A stretch of 10,484 bases of DNA from an uncultured Lachnospiraceae bacterium (GCA_934394615.1 CAKRRJ010000072.1:1-10484); one strand, 5' to 3'. Numbered from the stretch's first letter, positions 1 through 6,982 are shown. The notes: a model not told the origin generated them from the letters alone. Numbers and translations: made by a program.

Positions 1-1703
1 GCGATGATGTACGGCACGATGAACGCTGCGATGGCAAGACGGCTTGCGTTGAACGCGGTCTTCATCGGTCCGGCCTTTGCGATAGCGGCACCGGCATAAG
101 CTGCCAGCGCTACCGGCGGGGTGATATCTGCAACGATACCGAAGTAGAATACGAAGAAGTGTGCTGCCAGCATCTCAACGCCGATTTCCGGACTCATCAG
201 GATCGGAGCACAGGTTGCTGCCATGATGCAGTAGGTTGCGGTGGTCGGAACGCCCATACCAAGAACGATACAGCAGATCATGGTAAGGAGTAACGCGATG
301 ATCATGACACCGCCAGATGCGGATACGATGGCACGCAGGATCTTGGATGCAAGACCGGTGGAGGTGATGCAGCCTGCTACGATACCAGCCATGGTACAAG
401 CGGATGCTACGGTGATGGTTCCCTTGCCGCCTGCTTCCAGAGCGTCAACGATCTTGCCAAAGGTGATGCGGTTATCGGAGTTGAACAGGCCAACCACGAT
501 GGTAACTAAAATTGCGATAGCTGCGGAGCTCTGCATGGTACGGGTACCGTTGGATACCAGAACAACCAGAACAACCAGCGGAGCCAGCAGGTAAAGTTTT
601 TTCACTAAGCAGCTGAACTTCGGAAGGCTTTCTTTGTCGAGTCCTTTTAAGCCAAGTTTTTTTGCCTCTAAGTGTACGGCAATGTAAATGCCTGCAAAGT
701 ACAGAACTGCCGGAAGGATTGCCAGTACTGCGATGCGGGAGTACGGAACACCGGTATACTCTGCCATCAGGAATGCGGCTGCGCCCATGATCGGCGGCAT
801 GATCTGTCCGCCGGTGGAAGCTGCTGCCTCAACCGCGCCTGCAAATTCCGGTTTGTAGCCGGTCTTGATCATCATCGGGATGGTTACGGAACCGGTGGTT
901 ACGGTATTACCTACGGAAGAGCCGGAAACCATGCCGCACAGTGCGGAAGAGATAACGGCTACTTTTGCCGGACCGCCGCAGGAAGAACCTGCTGCACAGT
1001 TTGCCAGATCAATGAAGAACGCGGAAATGCTCGTTCTCTCCAGGAATGCGCCAAAGATAATGAAGACCACAATGTACTTCTGACATACATTGATCGGAGT
1101 ATTCATAACACCGTTGGTGGTATAGAACAGATCGTAAACAACCTTACCAAAGCGGACATTCGCGAAGGTGTAAATGAGCAGCGCGCCCACTACAAACAGG
1201 ATCGGCACACCCACGCATCTGCGGCAAAGTTCCACAAGCACCAGGATTGCTACGATTGCCAGAGCCAGCATAAACGGATCTTTGGAGATGACGCTGTAGC
1301 TGGTCAGCAGAATCTTCTGCGCGTTTGCCGCGAAGTACAGGAACGGACCTGCGCCTGCGGCCATCAGGACTACATCGTACCACGGGATGTGATTGACACG
1401 GACATGGCCTTTTTTCAGCGGATAGTTTAAAAATCCAATGATGATGATCATGGCCAGGAACAGGCTCAGCCGGATTTCCGGGAGGCTCTTGTCAACCAGG
1501 GTAAGGTAGATACAAAACAGAGAAAATGCTGCCATGAGGAAACGGATCACTGTCTTCGGCTTTCCTTCCCACACACGGACGTTGGATTCCCTGTCATATT
1601 TTTTCATGACCGCATCGACATCCTCCGCGGTTCCGGTTAAACCATCGGCTGCCGGAGCGGTATTCACGGCTGCCTCCGTTTTGTTTTTGTTCAGAAAGCT
1701 CAT
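1..1703 (-). CDS. TRAP transporter fused permease, 4TM/12TM (DctQM-like) family, partial
   Basis: Integral membrane permease of a TRAP transporter, which uses an ion gradient to import a solute delivered by an extracytoplasmic binding protein. The reading frame is open to the left edge; 567 residues are visible and the C-terminus is missing (family members are usually somewhat over 600). After a hydrophilic N-terminus (about 1-50) come many hydrophobic segments (near 52-70, 79-93, 110-125, 143-180, 209-221 and onward). Recognisable DctM-type motifs are GMVSGSSVGNTVTTG (257-271), GGQIMPPIMGAAAF (298-311), LGMGVPTTATY (481-491) and FGIVADITPP (521-530). Small (DctQ) and large (DctM) subunits are fused, as is normal for TAXI systems, and the gene lies 78 bp downstream of a TAXI binding protein in the same direction. 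The ATG at 1703 is preceded by an AAGGAAGGGG ribosome-binding site. Codon use is strongly biased (proline almost all CCG, threonine almost all ACC), suggesting high expression. Family assignment is secure; the substrate is unknown. Confidence 0.93.
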   Translation of the reverse strand, partial: MSFLNKNKTEAAVNTAPAADGLTGTAEDVDAVMKKYDRESNVRVWEGKPKTVIRFLMAAFSLFCIYLTLVDKSLPEIRLSLFLAMIIIIGFLNYPLKKGHVRVNHIPWYDVVLMAAGAGPFLYFAANAQKILLTSYSVISKDPFMLALAIVAILVLVELCRRCVGVPILFVVGALLIYTFANVRFGKVVYDLFYTTNGVMNTPINVCQKYIVVFIIFGAFLERTSISAFFIDLANCAAGSSCGGPAKVAVISSALCGMVSGSSVGNTVTTGSVTIPMMIKTGYKPEFAGAVEAAASTGGQIMPPIMGAAAFLMAEYTGVPYSRIAVLAILPAVLYFAGIYIAVHLEAKKLGLKGLDKESLPKFSCLVKKLYLLAPLVVLVVLVSNGTRTMQSSAAIAILVTIVVGLFNSDNRITFGKIVDALEAGGKGTITVASACTMAGIVAGCITSTGLASKILRAIVSASGGVMIIALLLTMICCIVLGMGVPTTATYCIMAATCAPILMSPEIGVEMLAAHFFVFYFGIVADITPPVALAAYAGAAIAKAGPMKTAFNASRLAIAAFIVPYII

Positions 1704-1730
1704 ATCAGGATCCCCTTCCTTTTCCTATCC

Positions 1731-1757
1731 GGGCGCTTCCACATTTCAGAAGCGCCC
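1731..1757 (-). repeat. Intercistronic hairpin between TRAP binding protein and permease
   Basis: A perfect 9-bp inverted repeat, GGGCGCTTC (1731-1739) and GAAGCGCCC (1749-1757), with a 9-nt loop, lies in the 78-bp gap between the binding-protein stop and the permease start. No T-run follows on the minus strand, so it is not an ordinary terminator. Such hairpins often protect the 3' end of binding-protein mRNA or partly attenuate transcription so that binding protein exceeds permease. That role is inferred. Confidence 0.7.
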
Positions 1758-1781
1758 GCATTTCATGCTGAATTTCAATGA

Positions 1782-2828
1782 CTACTTAGTTGGTACAGTC
1801 AGGCCTTTTTCTGCAAAGTATTTTGCTGCGCCTGCGTGGTACGGAACTGCGGTTACGGAAGCTGCAAAGTCAAGATCCAGCTCGTTTTTCTTGTCGTGTC
1901 CGAGGGTGTCCACACTGTCGTAGATACCTGCTACCACGTTGTAAATATCGTTCTCATCGACATCGTCCTGAGCAATGATAACAGCGCCGACTGCAACGGT
2001 GGTTGCGTCATTCTCAAGTCCGTACGCGTCTTTGGAGATCACGTTCTTGGTGTAGTAAGGAGAAGTCTCCTGAAGCTTTGCAATGTGATCATCATCTAAC
2101 TCTACCAGATATACGTCTCTGGTTGCTGCCAGGGAGGTAACTGCGGTGGTCGGTGCACCTGCTACGATGAACGCTGCGTCGATCTTGCCGTCCTGCATTG
2201 CCTCTACGCTGTCGCCGAAGGACTGGTAGGTAGGTTTGATATCGTCGATGGTTAAATCGTATGCGCCCAGGCAGTCCAGAGCGTTGAAGTAAACGCCGGA
2301 ACCGGAATCGCCAACGGATACGGTCTTGCCCTTTAAGTCAGCCACGGTCTTGATGGAAGGATCCAGGGTTACGATCTGTACCTGCTCCATGTAAAGTGCT
2401 GCCACAGTGGAGAAGCCGTCGATCTTGGCACCGTCAAAGAGGTTTGTGCCGTTGTATGCGTAAGCCATAACGTCGGACTGTACGAAACCGAGCTGCGCGT
2501 CGCCTGCGTCCATGGCCTCAATGTTTCCTTTAGAGCCTTTGCCCACAATCGCGGTTACGGTGGTGTCGGTTAAGTCACTGATCTGACCTGCGATTACGCT
2601 TCCGAATCCGTAGTAGGTACCCTGGTCGCCGCCGGTGGTGAAGATGAGTTCCTTACCGCTGCCTGCCAGGCCGATCTTGTCTGCAGGAGCTGCTTTGGTG
2701 TCTGCTGCTGCGGTATCGGCTGCCTTGGTGTCTGCCGCGGTGGTGGATGCGGAACCGGAGCCGCCGCATGCGGTGAGGGATAATGCTGCCATTACAGATG
2801 CCATAACCATTGCCATATTCTTCTTCAT
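1782..2828 (-). CDS. TAXI family TRAP transporter solute-binding lipoprotein
   Basis: Extracytoplasmic substrate-binding subunit, 348 residues, that captures a solute and hands it to the fused permease encoded next. The N-terminus is a lipoprotein signal: KK, a hydrophobic stretch (5-18), and lipobox LTAC with the lipidated Cys at 21. Residues 22-50 form a Gly/Ser then Ala/Asp/Thr/Lys linker with repeated AADTK units, a typical surface spacer in clostridial binding proteins. The mature domain shows the TAXI hallmark TTGGDQGTYYGFGSVIA (64-80), then GKGSKGNIEAMDAGDAQLGF and SVGDSGSGVY (171-180). I placed the start at the ATG at 2828 rather than the in-frame ATG at 2867, because GAGGAGG sits at the right distance upstream and the signal peptide then begins correctly. 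Known TAXI proteins bind mainly carboxylates or amino acids such as glutamate; the ligand here is not evident. Family call is firm. Confidence 0.95.
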   Translation of the reverse strand: MKKNMAMVMASVMAALSLTACGGSGSASTTAADTKAADTAAADTKAAPADKIGLAGSGKELIFTTGGDQGTYYGFGSVIAGQISDLTDTTVTAIVGKGSKGNIEAMDAGDAQLGFVQSDVMAYAYNGTNLFDGAKIDGFSTVAALYMEQVQIVTLDPSIKTVADLKGKTVSVGDSGSGVYFNALDCLGAYDLTIDDIKPTYQSFGDSVEAMQDGKIDAAFIVAGAPTTAVTSLAATRDVYLVELDDDHIAKLQETSPYYTKNVISKDAYGLENDATTVAVGAVIIAQDDVDENDIYNVVAGIYDSVDTLGHDKKNELDLDFAASVTAVPYHAGAAKYFAEKGLTVPTK

Positions 2829-2902
2829 AATCGTTGTCCTCCTCAGTGATTGTATTCCAGCATACACTTCTCTTTTCTGCTGTTTTTCTCAACTTGGTGC
2901 TC

Positions 2903-2931
2903 ATTATAGCACAGGAATTTTCAAATATCAA
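2903..2931 (-). promoter_or_regulatory. Sigma-A promoter of the TRAP operon
   Basis: On the minus strand, -35 TTGATA (2926-2931), a 17-bp spacer and a perfect -10 TATAAT (2903-2908) preceded by TG one base upstream (extended -10). The predicted transcription start is near 2896, giving a leader of about 68 nt before the binding-protein ATG. Close to consensus, so probably strong unless an upstream or overlapping regulator limits it. Confidence 0.85.
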
Positions 2932-2970
2932 GCTAAGTATTGTAATTGTTACAGCTTTTTAGTTGTGCTT

Positions 2971-2990
2971 TTTCGCACTAAACTGCGAAA
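2971..2990. promoter_or_regulatory. Palindrome upstream of the TRAP promoter, candidate operator
   Basis: Perfect inverted repeat TTTCGCA (2971-2977), 6-nt centre, TGCGAAA (2984-2990). It lies about 40 bp upstream of the -35 box, between the aroD terminator and the TRAP promoter, with no T-run positioned to make it a terminator. The position suits an activator or an upstream repressor site. The cognate regulator is not encoded in the window. Confidence 0.45.
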
Positions 2991-3019
2991 TAAATTGAGA
3001 TTGTCATTTTCTGTAAATG

Positions 3020-3058
3020 AAAAAGACCAAAAATGCCTGTCTGACACTTCCAGTCTTT
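3020..3058 (-). terminator. Intrinsic terminator of the aroE-aroD operon
   Basis: In the minus-strand RNA a 16-bp continuous stem forms between 3043-3058 and 3022-3037 with a 5-nt loop (3038-3042), including several G-U pairs, and runs into UUUUU (3020-3024, the first three within the stem). Read as plus-strand RNA the same G-U positions become C-A mismatches, so the structure favours the minus direction. It lies about 110 nt beyond the aroD stop. The stem is rather A/U-rich, so efficiency is uncertain. Confidence 0.65.
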
Positions 3059-3167
3059 CTCCCTATTTTTCTATATTTTCATTGCTGCTTCGTAAGCATG
3101 CCTTAAAAACCGCTACCAGACACCGCTCGTCCGGGATTTTATCGAATATGTCAAGGCGCATACGGCG

Positions 3168-3932
3168 CTATAAACTGTTATGAATCAGCGTTAAGATTTC
3201 ATTTAAGTCCGCCGCGTTCATCTGCCCCGGCGCGGATACTTTTCCGACAGCGCCGAAGGTAAGCGCGGATCCGAACACCTCACCGCAGAGACGGCTGATG
3301 AGTCCGGTTCCGGACATGGACATGGTAATGACCGGACGGTCCGCGTACTCGCGCACCATCTCCTCCGTTGCGGCAAGCAGCGTCAGGACATCCTGCTTGT
3401 TCTGCGGCATAACCGCAATCTTCGGAATGTCGGCATCCAGATCCTGCATTTTCCGCAGACGGCTCACAATCTCGTCTTTGTCCGGTGTCTTGTGGAAATC
3501 ATGGTTGGACGCAACGACAGCAACACCTCCATCGTGCGCTGCCGTGATGATATCTTTTACGACCTCATCTCCGGTGAACGCTTCCACATCGACCAGATCG
3601 ATCAGACCGGTCGCAACCGCCTTCTTGTTCAGTTCTGCATACGCTGCCGGTTCGATTGCTTTCTCACCACCCTCTTTTGAGGTGCGAAACGTAAACAGGA
3701 TCGGGGTGTTTCCAAGCGCTTCGCGCAGATCCTTTAATGTGTCTTCCACCTGAGCGAAATCGAACACACCGTCAAACCAGTCCACGCGCCACTCTACCAC
3801 ATCTTTTTTAACATTCTCAAACGACTTTGCAGCCGCAAGGATCTCCTCTTTCGTTTTTCCGACGATCGGCACACAGATTTTCGGCACGCCCTCGCCGATC
3901 CGCACACCGCGGACTTCTACATAGGTACTCAT
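3168..3932 (-). CDS. aroD: Type I 3-dehydroquinate dehydratase
   Basis: Cytoplasmic enzyme, 254 residues, full length for the family. It removes water from 3-dehydroquinate to give 3-dehydroshikimate through a Schiff base on lysine. All key residues align with the E. coli enzyme at an offset of one: Glu87 in FRTSKEGGE (82-90), His144 in SNHDFHKTP (142-150), Schiff-base Lys171 in KIAVMP (171-176), Arg214 in GLISRLCGE, and Ser233/Gln237 in SAPGQ (233-237). EWRVD (47-51) is the first substrate-binding strand. The ATG at 3932 follows TGGAGGAAATCAGA, a good ribosome-binding site. It lies 50 bp downstream of the dehydrogenase gene in the same operon. Type I enzymes serve both chorismate synthesis and quinate breakdown; the YdiB-like partner makes the second role plausible here. 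Enzyme identity is very secure. Confidence 0.97.
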   Translation of the reverse strand: MSTYVEVRGVRIGEGVPKICVPIVGKTKEEILAAAKSFENVKKDVVEWRVDWFDGVFDFAQVEDTLKDLREALGNTPILFTFRTSKEGGEKAIEPAAYAELNKKAVATGLIDLVDVEAFTGDEVVKDIITAAHDGGVAVVASNHDFHKTPDKDEIVSRLRKMQDLDADIPKIAVMPQNKQDVLTLLAATEEMVREYADRPVITMSMSGTGLISRLCGEVFGSALTFGAVGKVSAPGQMNAADLNEILTLIHNSL

Positions 3933-3960
3933 TCTGATTTCCTCCAGTACATTCTTTTTC

Positions 3961-3980
3961 GGTTTCCATGAATGGGAACC
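3961..3980. repeat. Inverted repeat between aroE and aroD
   Basis: A 20-bp imperfect palindrome, GGTTTCCAT-GA-ATGGGAACC with one non-complementary pair, starts 2 nt beyond the aroE stop codon. There is no adequate T-run in the minus direction. It may be an mRNA-stabilising or weak attenuating hairpin between the two cistrons; I see no further support for a function. Confidence 0.5.
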
Positions 3981-3982
3981 AT

Positions 3983-4861
3983 TTAGTCATCGTAGCGGAT
4001 GTTCAGCACTTCTTTCATATGCTCGATCGGCATGTCTTTTCCGGTCCACAGTTTGAATGCCGCTGCGCCCTGGAACAGCATCATGCCAAGGCCGTTCATG
4101 GTCTTGCATCCTGCCTTTTTCGCCATGGCACGCATCTTCGTCTCAAGCGGAGAGTACGGAATGTCCACAACAATGAGCTCCGGACGGAAGTAAGACTCAT
4201 CCGGCACAACGGAAAGTCCCTCCAGCGGCTTCATGCCGACACCGGTTCCGTTGACAAACAGATAGGAATCTGCCATCTCGGCTCTCAGTCTGTCTTTGTC
4301 ATCTAAGTCGTACAGAGTCGCCTTGCACTCCGTGCGCTCGTTGATCTTCTTTACGGTCTCCTCCGCATTCGCCCAGAATTTATCGTGGGTATTGAAGATG
4401 GAAATTTCCTTCACGCCATCGAGGGCTGCCTGAATCTGAACTGCGGTTGCAGCGCCGCCTGCGCCTACAATTGTCATCTTCTTTCCGATCACGTCAATAT
4501 TATTGTCTTTTAATGCCTGCATAAAGCCGATGCCATCGGTGATGTGGCCGGTCAGCACGCCGTTTTCATTCACAATGGTGTTGACGGCGCCACAGAGCTC
4601 TGCTGCCGGAGACAGCTTGTCCAGATACTGTCCGACTACGGTTTTGTTTGGCATGGAAACATTCGCGCCAACCATCTTTAACGCGCGGATGCCTTTTACC
4701 GCGTCCTCCAGAGTGCTGTTGTCCACCTCAAAGGCAAGGTACGCGTAGTCCAGTCCCAGATAAGCGAATGCCTCGTTGTGCATTGCCGGGGAACTGGAAT
4801 GCCGGATCGGGTACGCGATCAGTCCGATCAGTTCTGTATGTCCTGTAATTCTCTCTGCCAT
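3983..4861 (-). CDS. aroE: Quinate/shikimate dehydrogenase, YdiB-like (AroE superfamily)
   Basis: Oxidoreductase of 292 residues interconverting shikimate and 3-dehydroshikimate, and in YdiB-type enzymes also quinate and 3-dehydroquinate. The substrate-binding half shows IRHSSSPAMHN (19-29, Ser22 and Ser24), NVSMPNK (67-73) with catalytic Lys73, and TDG with catalytic Asp109. The Rossmann half has VGAGGAATA (132-140). Many stretches resemble E. coli YdiB more than AroE: AYPIRHS, VSMPNK, NGTxVGMKPLE, GCKT and FxLWTGKD near the C-terminus. The second-strand cofactor segment FNTHDKF (156-162) lacks the arginines that hold the NADP phosphate in AroE and keeps the Asp at YdiB position 158, suggesting NAD use. 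The ATG at 4861 follows TGGAGGAATTTATC. First gene of a two-gene operon with aroD, the same pairing as E. coli ydiB-aroD. It could still be the only shikimate dehydrogenase of the cell. Confidence 0.93.
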   Translation of the reverse strand: MAERITGHTELIGLIAYPIRHSSSPAMHNEAFAYLGLDYAYLAFEVDNSTLEDAVKGIRALKMVGANVSMPNKTVVGQYLDKLSPAAELCGAVNTIVNENGVLTGHITDGIGFMQALKDNNIDVIGKKMTIVGAGGAATAVQIQAALDGVKEISIFNTHDKFWANAEETVKKINERTECKATLYDLDDKDRLRAEMADSYLFVNGTGVGMKPLEGLSVVPDESYFRPELIVVDIPYSPLETKMRAMAKKAGCKTMNGLGMMLFQGAAAFKLWTGKDMPIEHMKEVLNIRYDD

Positions 4862-4908
4862 GATAAATTCCTCCAGTCTGAATTCTTATGATCTGAAATT
4901 CTTTTACG

Positions 4909-4937
4909 ATTATAAATCACTTTTCTGAGAATTTCCA
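4909..4937 (-). promoter_or_regulatory. Promoter of the aroE-aroD operon
   Basis: On the minus strand, -35 TGGAAA (4932-4937, four of six consensus bases), a 17-bp spacer and a perfect -10 TATAAT (4909-4914). The predicted start is near 4902, leaving a leader of about 40 nt to the aroE ATG, too short for an elaborate riboswitch. Confidence 0.7.
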
Positions 4938-4956
4938 GACTACACATGCAACTTTC

Positions 4957-4993
4957 AAAAAAAGAGCCCATGCAGTTTCCTGCACAGGCTCTT
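4957..4993 (-). terminator. Strong intrinsic terminator of the marR-ABC operon
   Basis: In minus-strand RNA, 4980-4993 and 4962-4975 form a 14-bp stem closed by a GAAA tetraloop (GNRA type) and followed by a run of seven U (4957-4963, partly in the stem). Two central G-U pairs exist only in the minus-strand RNA; on the plus strand they are C-A mismatches. The terminator therefore works in the direction of the ABC genes, about 70 nt past the last stop codon. Confidence 0.92.
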
Positions 4994-5006
4994 CCCCGGG
5001 ACAGAT

Positions 5007-5035
5007 GGTTGCCGAAGCAGCCGCGCCTCGGCGCG
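5007..5035. repeat. Back-to-back GC-rich hairpins
   Basis: Two adjacent short stem-loops: GGTTGC-CGAA-GCAGCC (5007-5022, fully paired with one G-U only as plus-strand RNA) and CGCGCC-TC-GGCGCG (5022-5035), sharing one base. With the terminators on either side and a CCCGGG palindrome at 4995-5000, they make a dense structured block between the ABC and aro operons. This is more structure than one terminator needs and resembles a dispersed intergenic repeat or small structured RNA. I cannot identify it. Confidence 0.55.
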
Positions 5036-5037
5036 AA

Positions 5038-5062
5038 AATGTGCCAAGGCACATTCTTTTTT
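5038..5062 (+). terminator. Terminator-like hairpin with T-run on the plus strand
   Basis: Perfect inverted repeat AATGTGCC (5038-5045), AA, GGCACATT (5048-5055), followed by C and six T (5057-5062) in the plus direction. The minus strand has only a short T-run after the same hairpin, so it could act weakly in both directions. No plus-strand gene precedes it, so it either blocks antisense transcription into the ABC genes or ends an unannotated plus-strand RNA. Confidence 0.6.
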
Positions 5063-5063
5063 A

Positions 5064-6977
5064 TTAATCAAGCTCGAATGCTCCTGTATACAGCTGATAA
5101 TACGTTCCCTTCTGGGCGATCAGGTCATCGTGGTCGCCGCGCTCAATGATGCGGCCGTGATCCAGTACCATGATGGCCTTACTGTTTCGGATGGTGGACA
5201 GGCGGTGCGCGATGACAAGCACGGTTCTGCCCTCCATCAGGTTATCCATACCCTGCTGTACCAGCGCCTCGGTACGGGTATCAATGGAGCTGGTTGCCTC
5301 ATCCAGGATCATGGCTGGCGGATCTGCCACGGCCGCGCGGGCAATGGAGATCAGCTGGCGCTGTCCCTGGGAAAGGCTCGCGCCGTTTCCGGTCAGCATC
5401 GTGTTGTAACCGTCCGGCAGGCGGGTGATGAAATTGTCCGCGTTGGCCAGCTTTGCGGCCGCGATACACTCTTCATCCGTCGCATCCAGGCGTCCGTAGC
5501 GGATATTTTCCAGAACAGTTCCTGTAAACAGGTTGACTTCCTGCAGGACCACGCCGAGGGAACGGCGCAGATCTGCCTTGCAGATCTTGTTGATGTTGAT
5601 GCCATCATAACGGATCTTACCGTCCGGGATATCGTAGAAGCGGTTGATCAGGTTGGTGATAGTGGTCTTTCCGGCACCGGTCGCGCCTACAAACGCGATC
5701 TTCTGACCTGGTTTCGCGAACAGGGAGACATCATGCAGCACCAGCTTCTCCGGCACATAGCCGAAATCCACATGCTCTAAGCGGATATCACCCTTTAACT
5801 CAGTGTAGGTGACGGTGCCATCCGGACGCGGATACTTCCATGCCCAGATATGGGTCGGATGATCTGCCTCCACCAGCTCGCCATTCTCATCATGTTTCGC
5901 GTTGACCAGGGTAACAAAGCCCTCGTCTTCCTCCGGCTCCTCATCGATGAGCTCGAAGATACGGCCTGCGCCTGCAAGACCCATAGCTACCATAGCTACC
6001 TGGTTAGAGCTCTGTCCTACAGTCTGGGCCAGCTGTCTGGACATACCCAGGAAGGTTACGATCACACCGATGGAAACCGGGCTGAAACCGGTCAGCGTCA
6101 GGTTCGGTACATGAGCTGCTACCATCAGTCCGCCCACGATAGCCAGCACGACATACATGATGTTTCCCATATTGCCAAGGATTGGCATCAGGGAGTTACC
6201 ATACTGGTTCGCGGTCTTACTGTCGTTGAACAGCTTTTCATTATACTTTAAGAAATCCTGCTTTGCTTCTTCCTCATGGCAGAACACCTGAACCACCTTC
6301 TGGCCTGCCATCATCTCCTCGACAAAGCCCTCCTCGGCTGCCAGGGAACGCTGCTGCGCCATCATGTATTTGGAGCTCATGCCGCCGAACTTCTTCGTCA
6401 CGTTCAGCATGGCAAATACGAACAGGCATATCACCACAAACATCGGGATGCTGAAGCTGGTCATCATGATAACCATGACAATGACGGTCAGAATGGACTG
6501 CACCAGAAGCGGCATGCTCTGACTGACCATCATACGGATGGCATCGGTATCGTTGGTGTAGGTACTCATGATGTCGCCGTGGGCATGGGTATCAAAATAC
6601 TTGACCGGAAGAGTCTGCATTTTGGTGAACATATCCACACGGAAATTCTTTAAGGTTCCCTGGGTTACCGTCGCCATAATGCGGGTGTAGATCAGGGAGG
6701 CCAGCACGCCCATTGCGTAAACGCAGGCCATGTTCATAAACAGTCCGCGCATCTGCGGCCAGACACTGGCCATGCCATTCTCGACACCCGGAAGAATGCA
6801 TTCATCAATCAGTTTCTGAATATAAAAGGTCTGTCCCACAGAAGCCACCGCAGTCACGATAATGCAGATGATGACCGTGATCAGGTGTGCCCGGTAATGG
6901 GAAAACAGATATGCCATCAGGCGCTTAAAGGTGCCAGGCTTTATCCCGGTGCGGCTCATGTTTTTCTTGTCACTCAT
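5064..6977 (-). CDS. ABC exporter half-transporter, canonical-ATP-site subunit of a heterodimer
   Basis: Half-size type IV (ABCB-like) exporter of 637 residues: six membrane helices (about 30-320) fused to an ATPase domain (about 395-637). Motifs: Walker A GATGAGKTT (431-439, Lys437), Q-loop Gln479, signature LSQGQ (535-539, deviating from LSGGQ), Walker B MILDE with catalytic Glu560, D-loop SSID (563-566), H-loop His591. The ATPase is complete, but its signature is of the type that faces the degenerate site in heterodimers such as TM287/288, LmrCD and BmrCD; it corresponds to the TM288-like partner. A polar insert of about 45 residues (350-395) sits between membrane and ATPase domains. The ATG at 6977 is 5 bp after the stop of the upstream ABC gene; its AAGGAGG lies in the end of that gene, so translation is probably coupled. 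Likely exports drugs, lipids or peptides; substrate unknown. Confidence 0.94.
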   Translation of the reverse strand: MSDKKNMSRTGIKPGTFKRLMAYLFSHYRAHLITVIICIIVTAVASVGQTFYIQKLIDECILPGVENGMASVWPQMRGLFMNMACVYAMGVLASLIYTRIMATVTQGTLKNFRVDMFTKMQTLPVKYFDTHAHGDIMSTYTNDTDAIRMMVSQSMPLLVQSILTVIVMVIMMTSFSIPMFVVICLFVFAMLNVTKKFGGMSSKYMMAQQRSLAAEEGFVEEMMAGQKVVQVFCHEEEAKQDFLKYNEKLFNDSKTANQYGNSLMPILGNMGNIMYVVLAIVGGLMVAAHVPNLTLTGFSPVSIGVIVTFLGMSRQLAQTVGQSSNQVAMVAMGLAGAGRIFELIDEEPEEDEGFVTLVNAKHDENGELVEADHPTHIWAWKYPRPDGTVTYTELKGDIRLEHVDFGYVPEKLVLHDVSLFAKPGQKIAFVGATGAGKTTITNLINRFYDIPDGKIRYDGININKICKADLRRSLGVVLQEVNLFTGTVLENIRYGRLDATDEECIAAAKLANADNFITRLPDGYNTMLTGNGASLSQGQRQLISIARAAVADPPAMILDEATSSIDTRTEALVQQGMDNLMEGRTVLVIAHRLSTIRNSKAIMVLDHGRIIERGDHDDLIAQKGTYYQLYTGAFELD

Positions 6978-6982
6978 CCTTC

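Larger units (their letters stand above)
2829..3167. other. Intergenic region between aroD and the TRAP operon
   Basis: This 339-bp stretch contains no convincing gene. In minus-strand order it holds about 110 bp of aroD 3' untranslated sequence, the aroD terminator (3020-3058), a palindrome (2971-2990), the TRAP operon promoter (2903-2931) and about 68 nt of leader ending in the ribosome-binding site. A + strand frame reading into it from 2635 is antisense to the binding protein and has no ribosome-binding site. Confidence 0.8.

Noticed and set aside
672..1430. A 252-codon plus-strand frame, rich in Cys and His
   Set aside because: Antisense to the TRAP permease; no domain, no ribosome-binding site, composition typical of a shadow frame.
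2680..2760. Short direct repeats as a possible mobile or CRISPR-like element
   Set aside because: They encode the AADTK-rich linker of the lipoprotein and are in frame; this is a protein low-complexity spacer.
3100..3150. Hairpin CCGGAC/GTCTGG with a T-run further on as a terminator for aroD
   Set aside because: The T-run is six bases away from a short stem; the 16-bp stem at 3020-3058 is a much better terminator.
2635..3183. Plus-strand frame of 182 codons entering the aroD-TRAP intergenic region
   Set aside because: Starts antisense to the lipoprotein linker, crosses the TRAP promoter and terminator, and resembles no protein.
4862..4908. Riboswitch or T-box leader for aroE-aroD
   Set aside because: The predicted leader is only about 40 nt and has no recognisable fold or anti-terminator.
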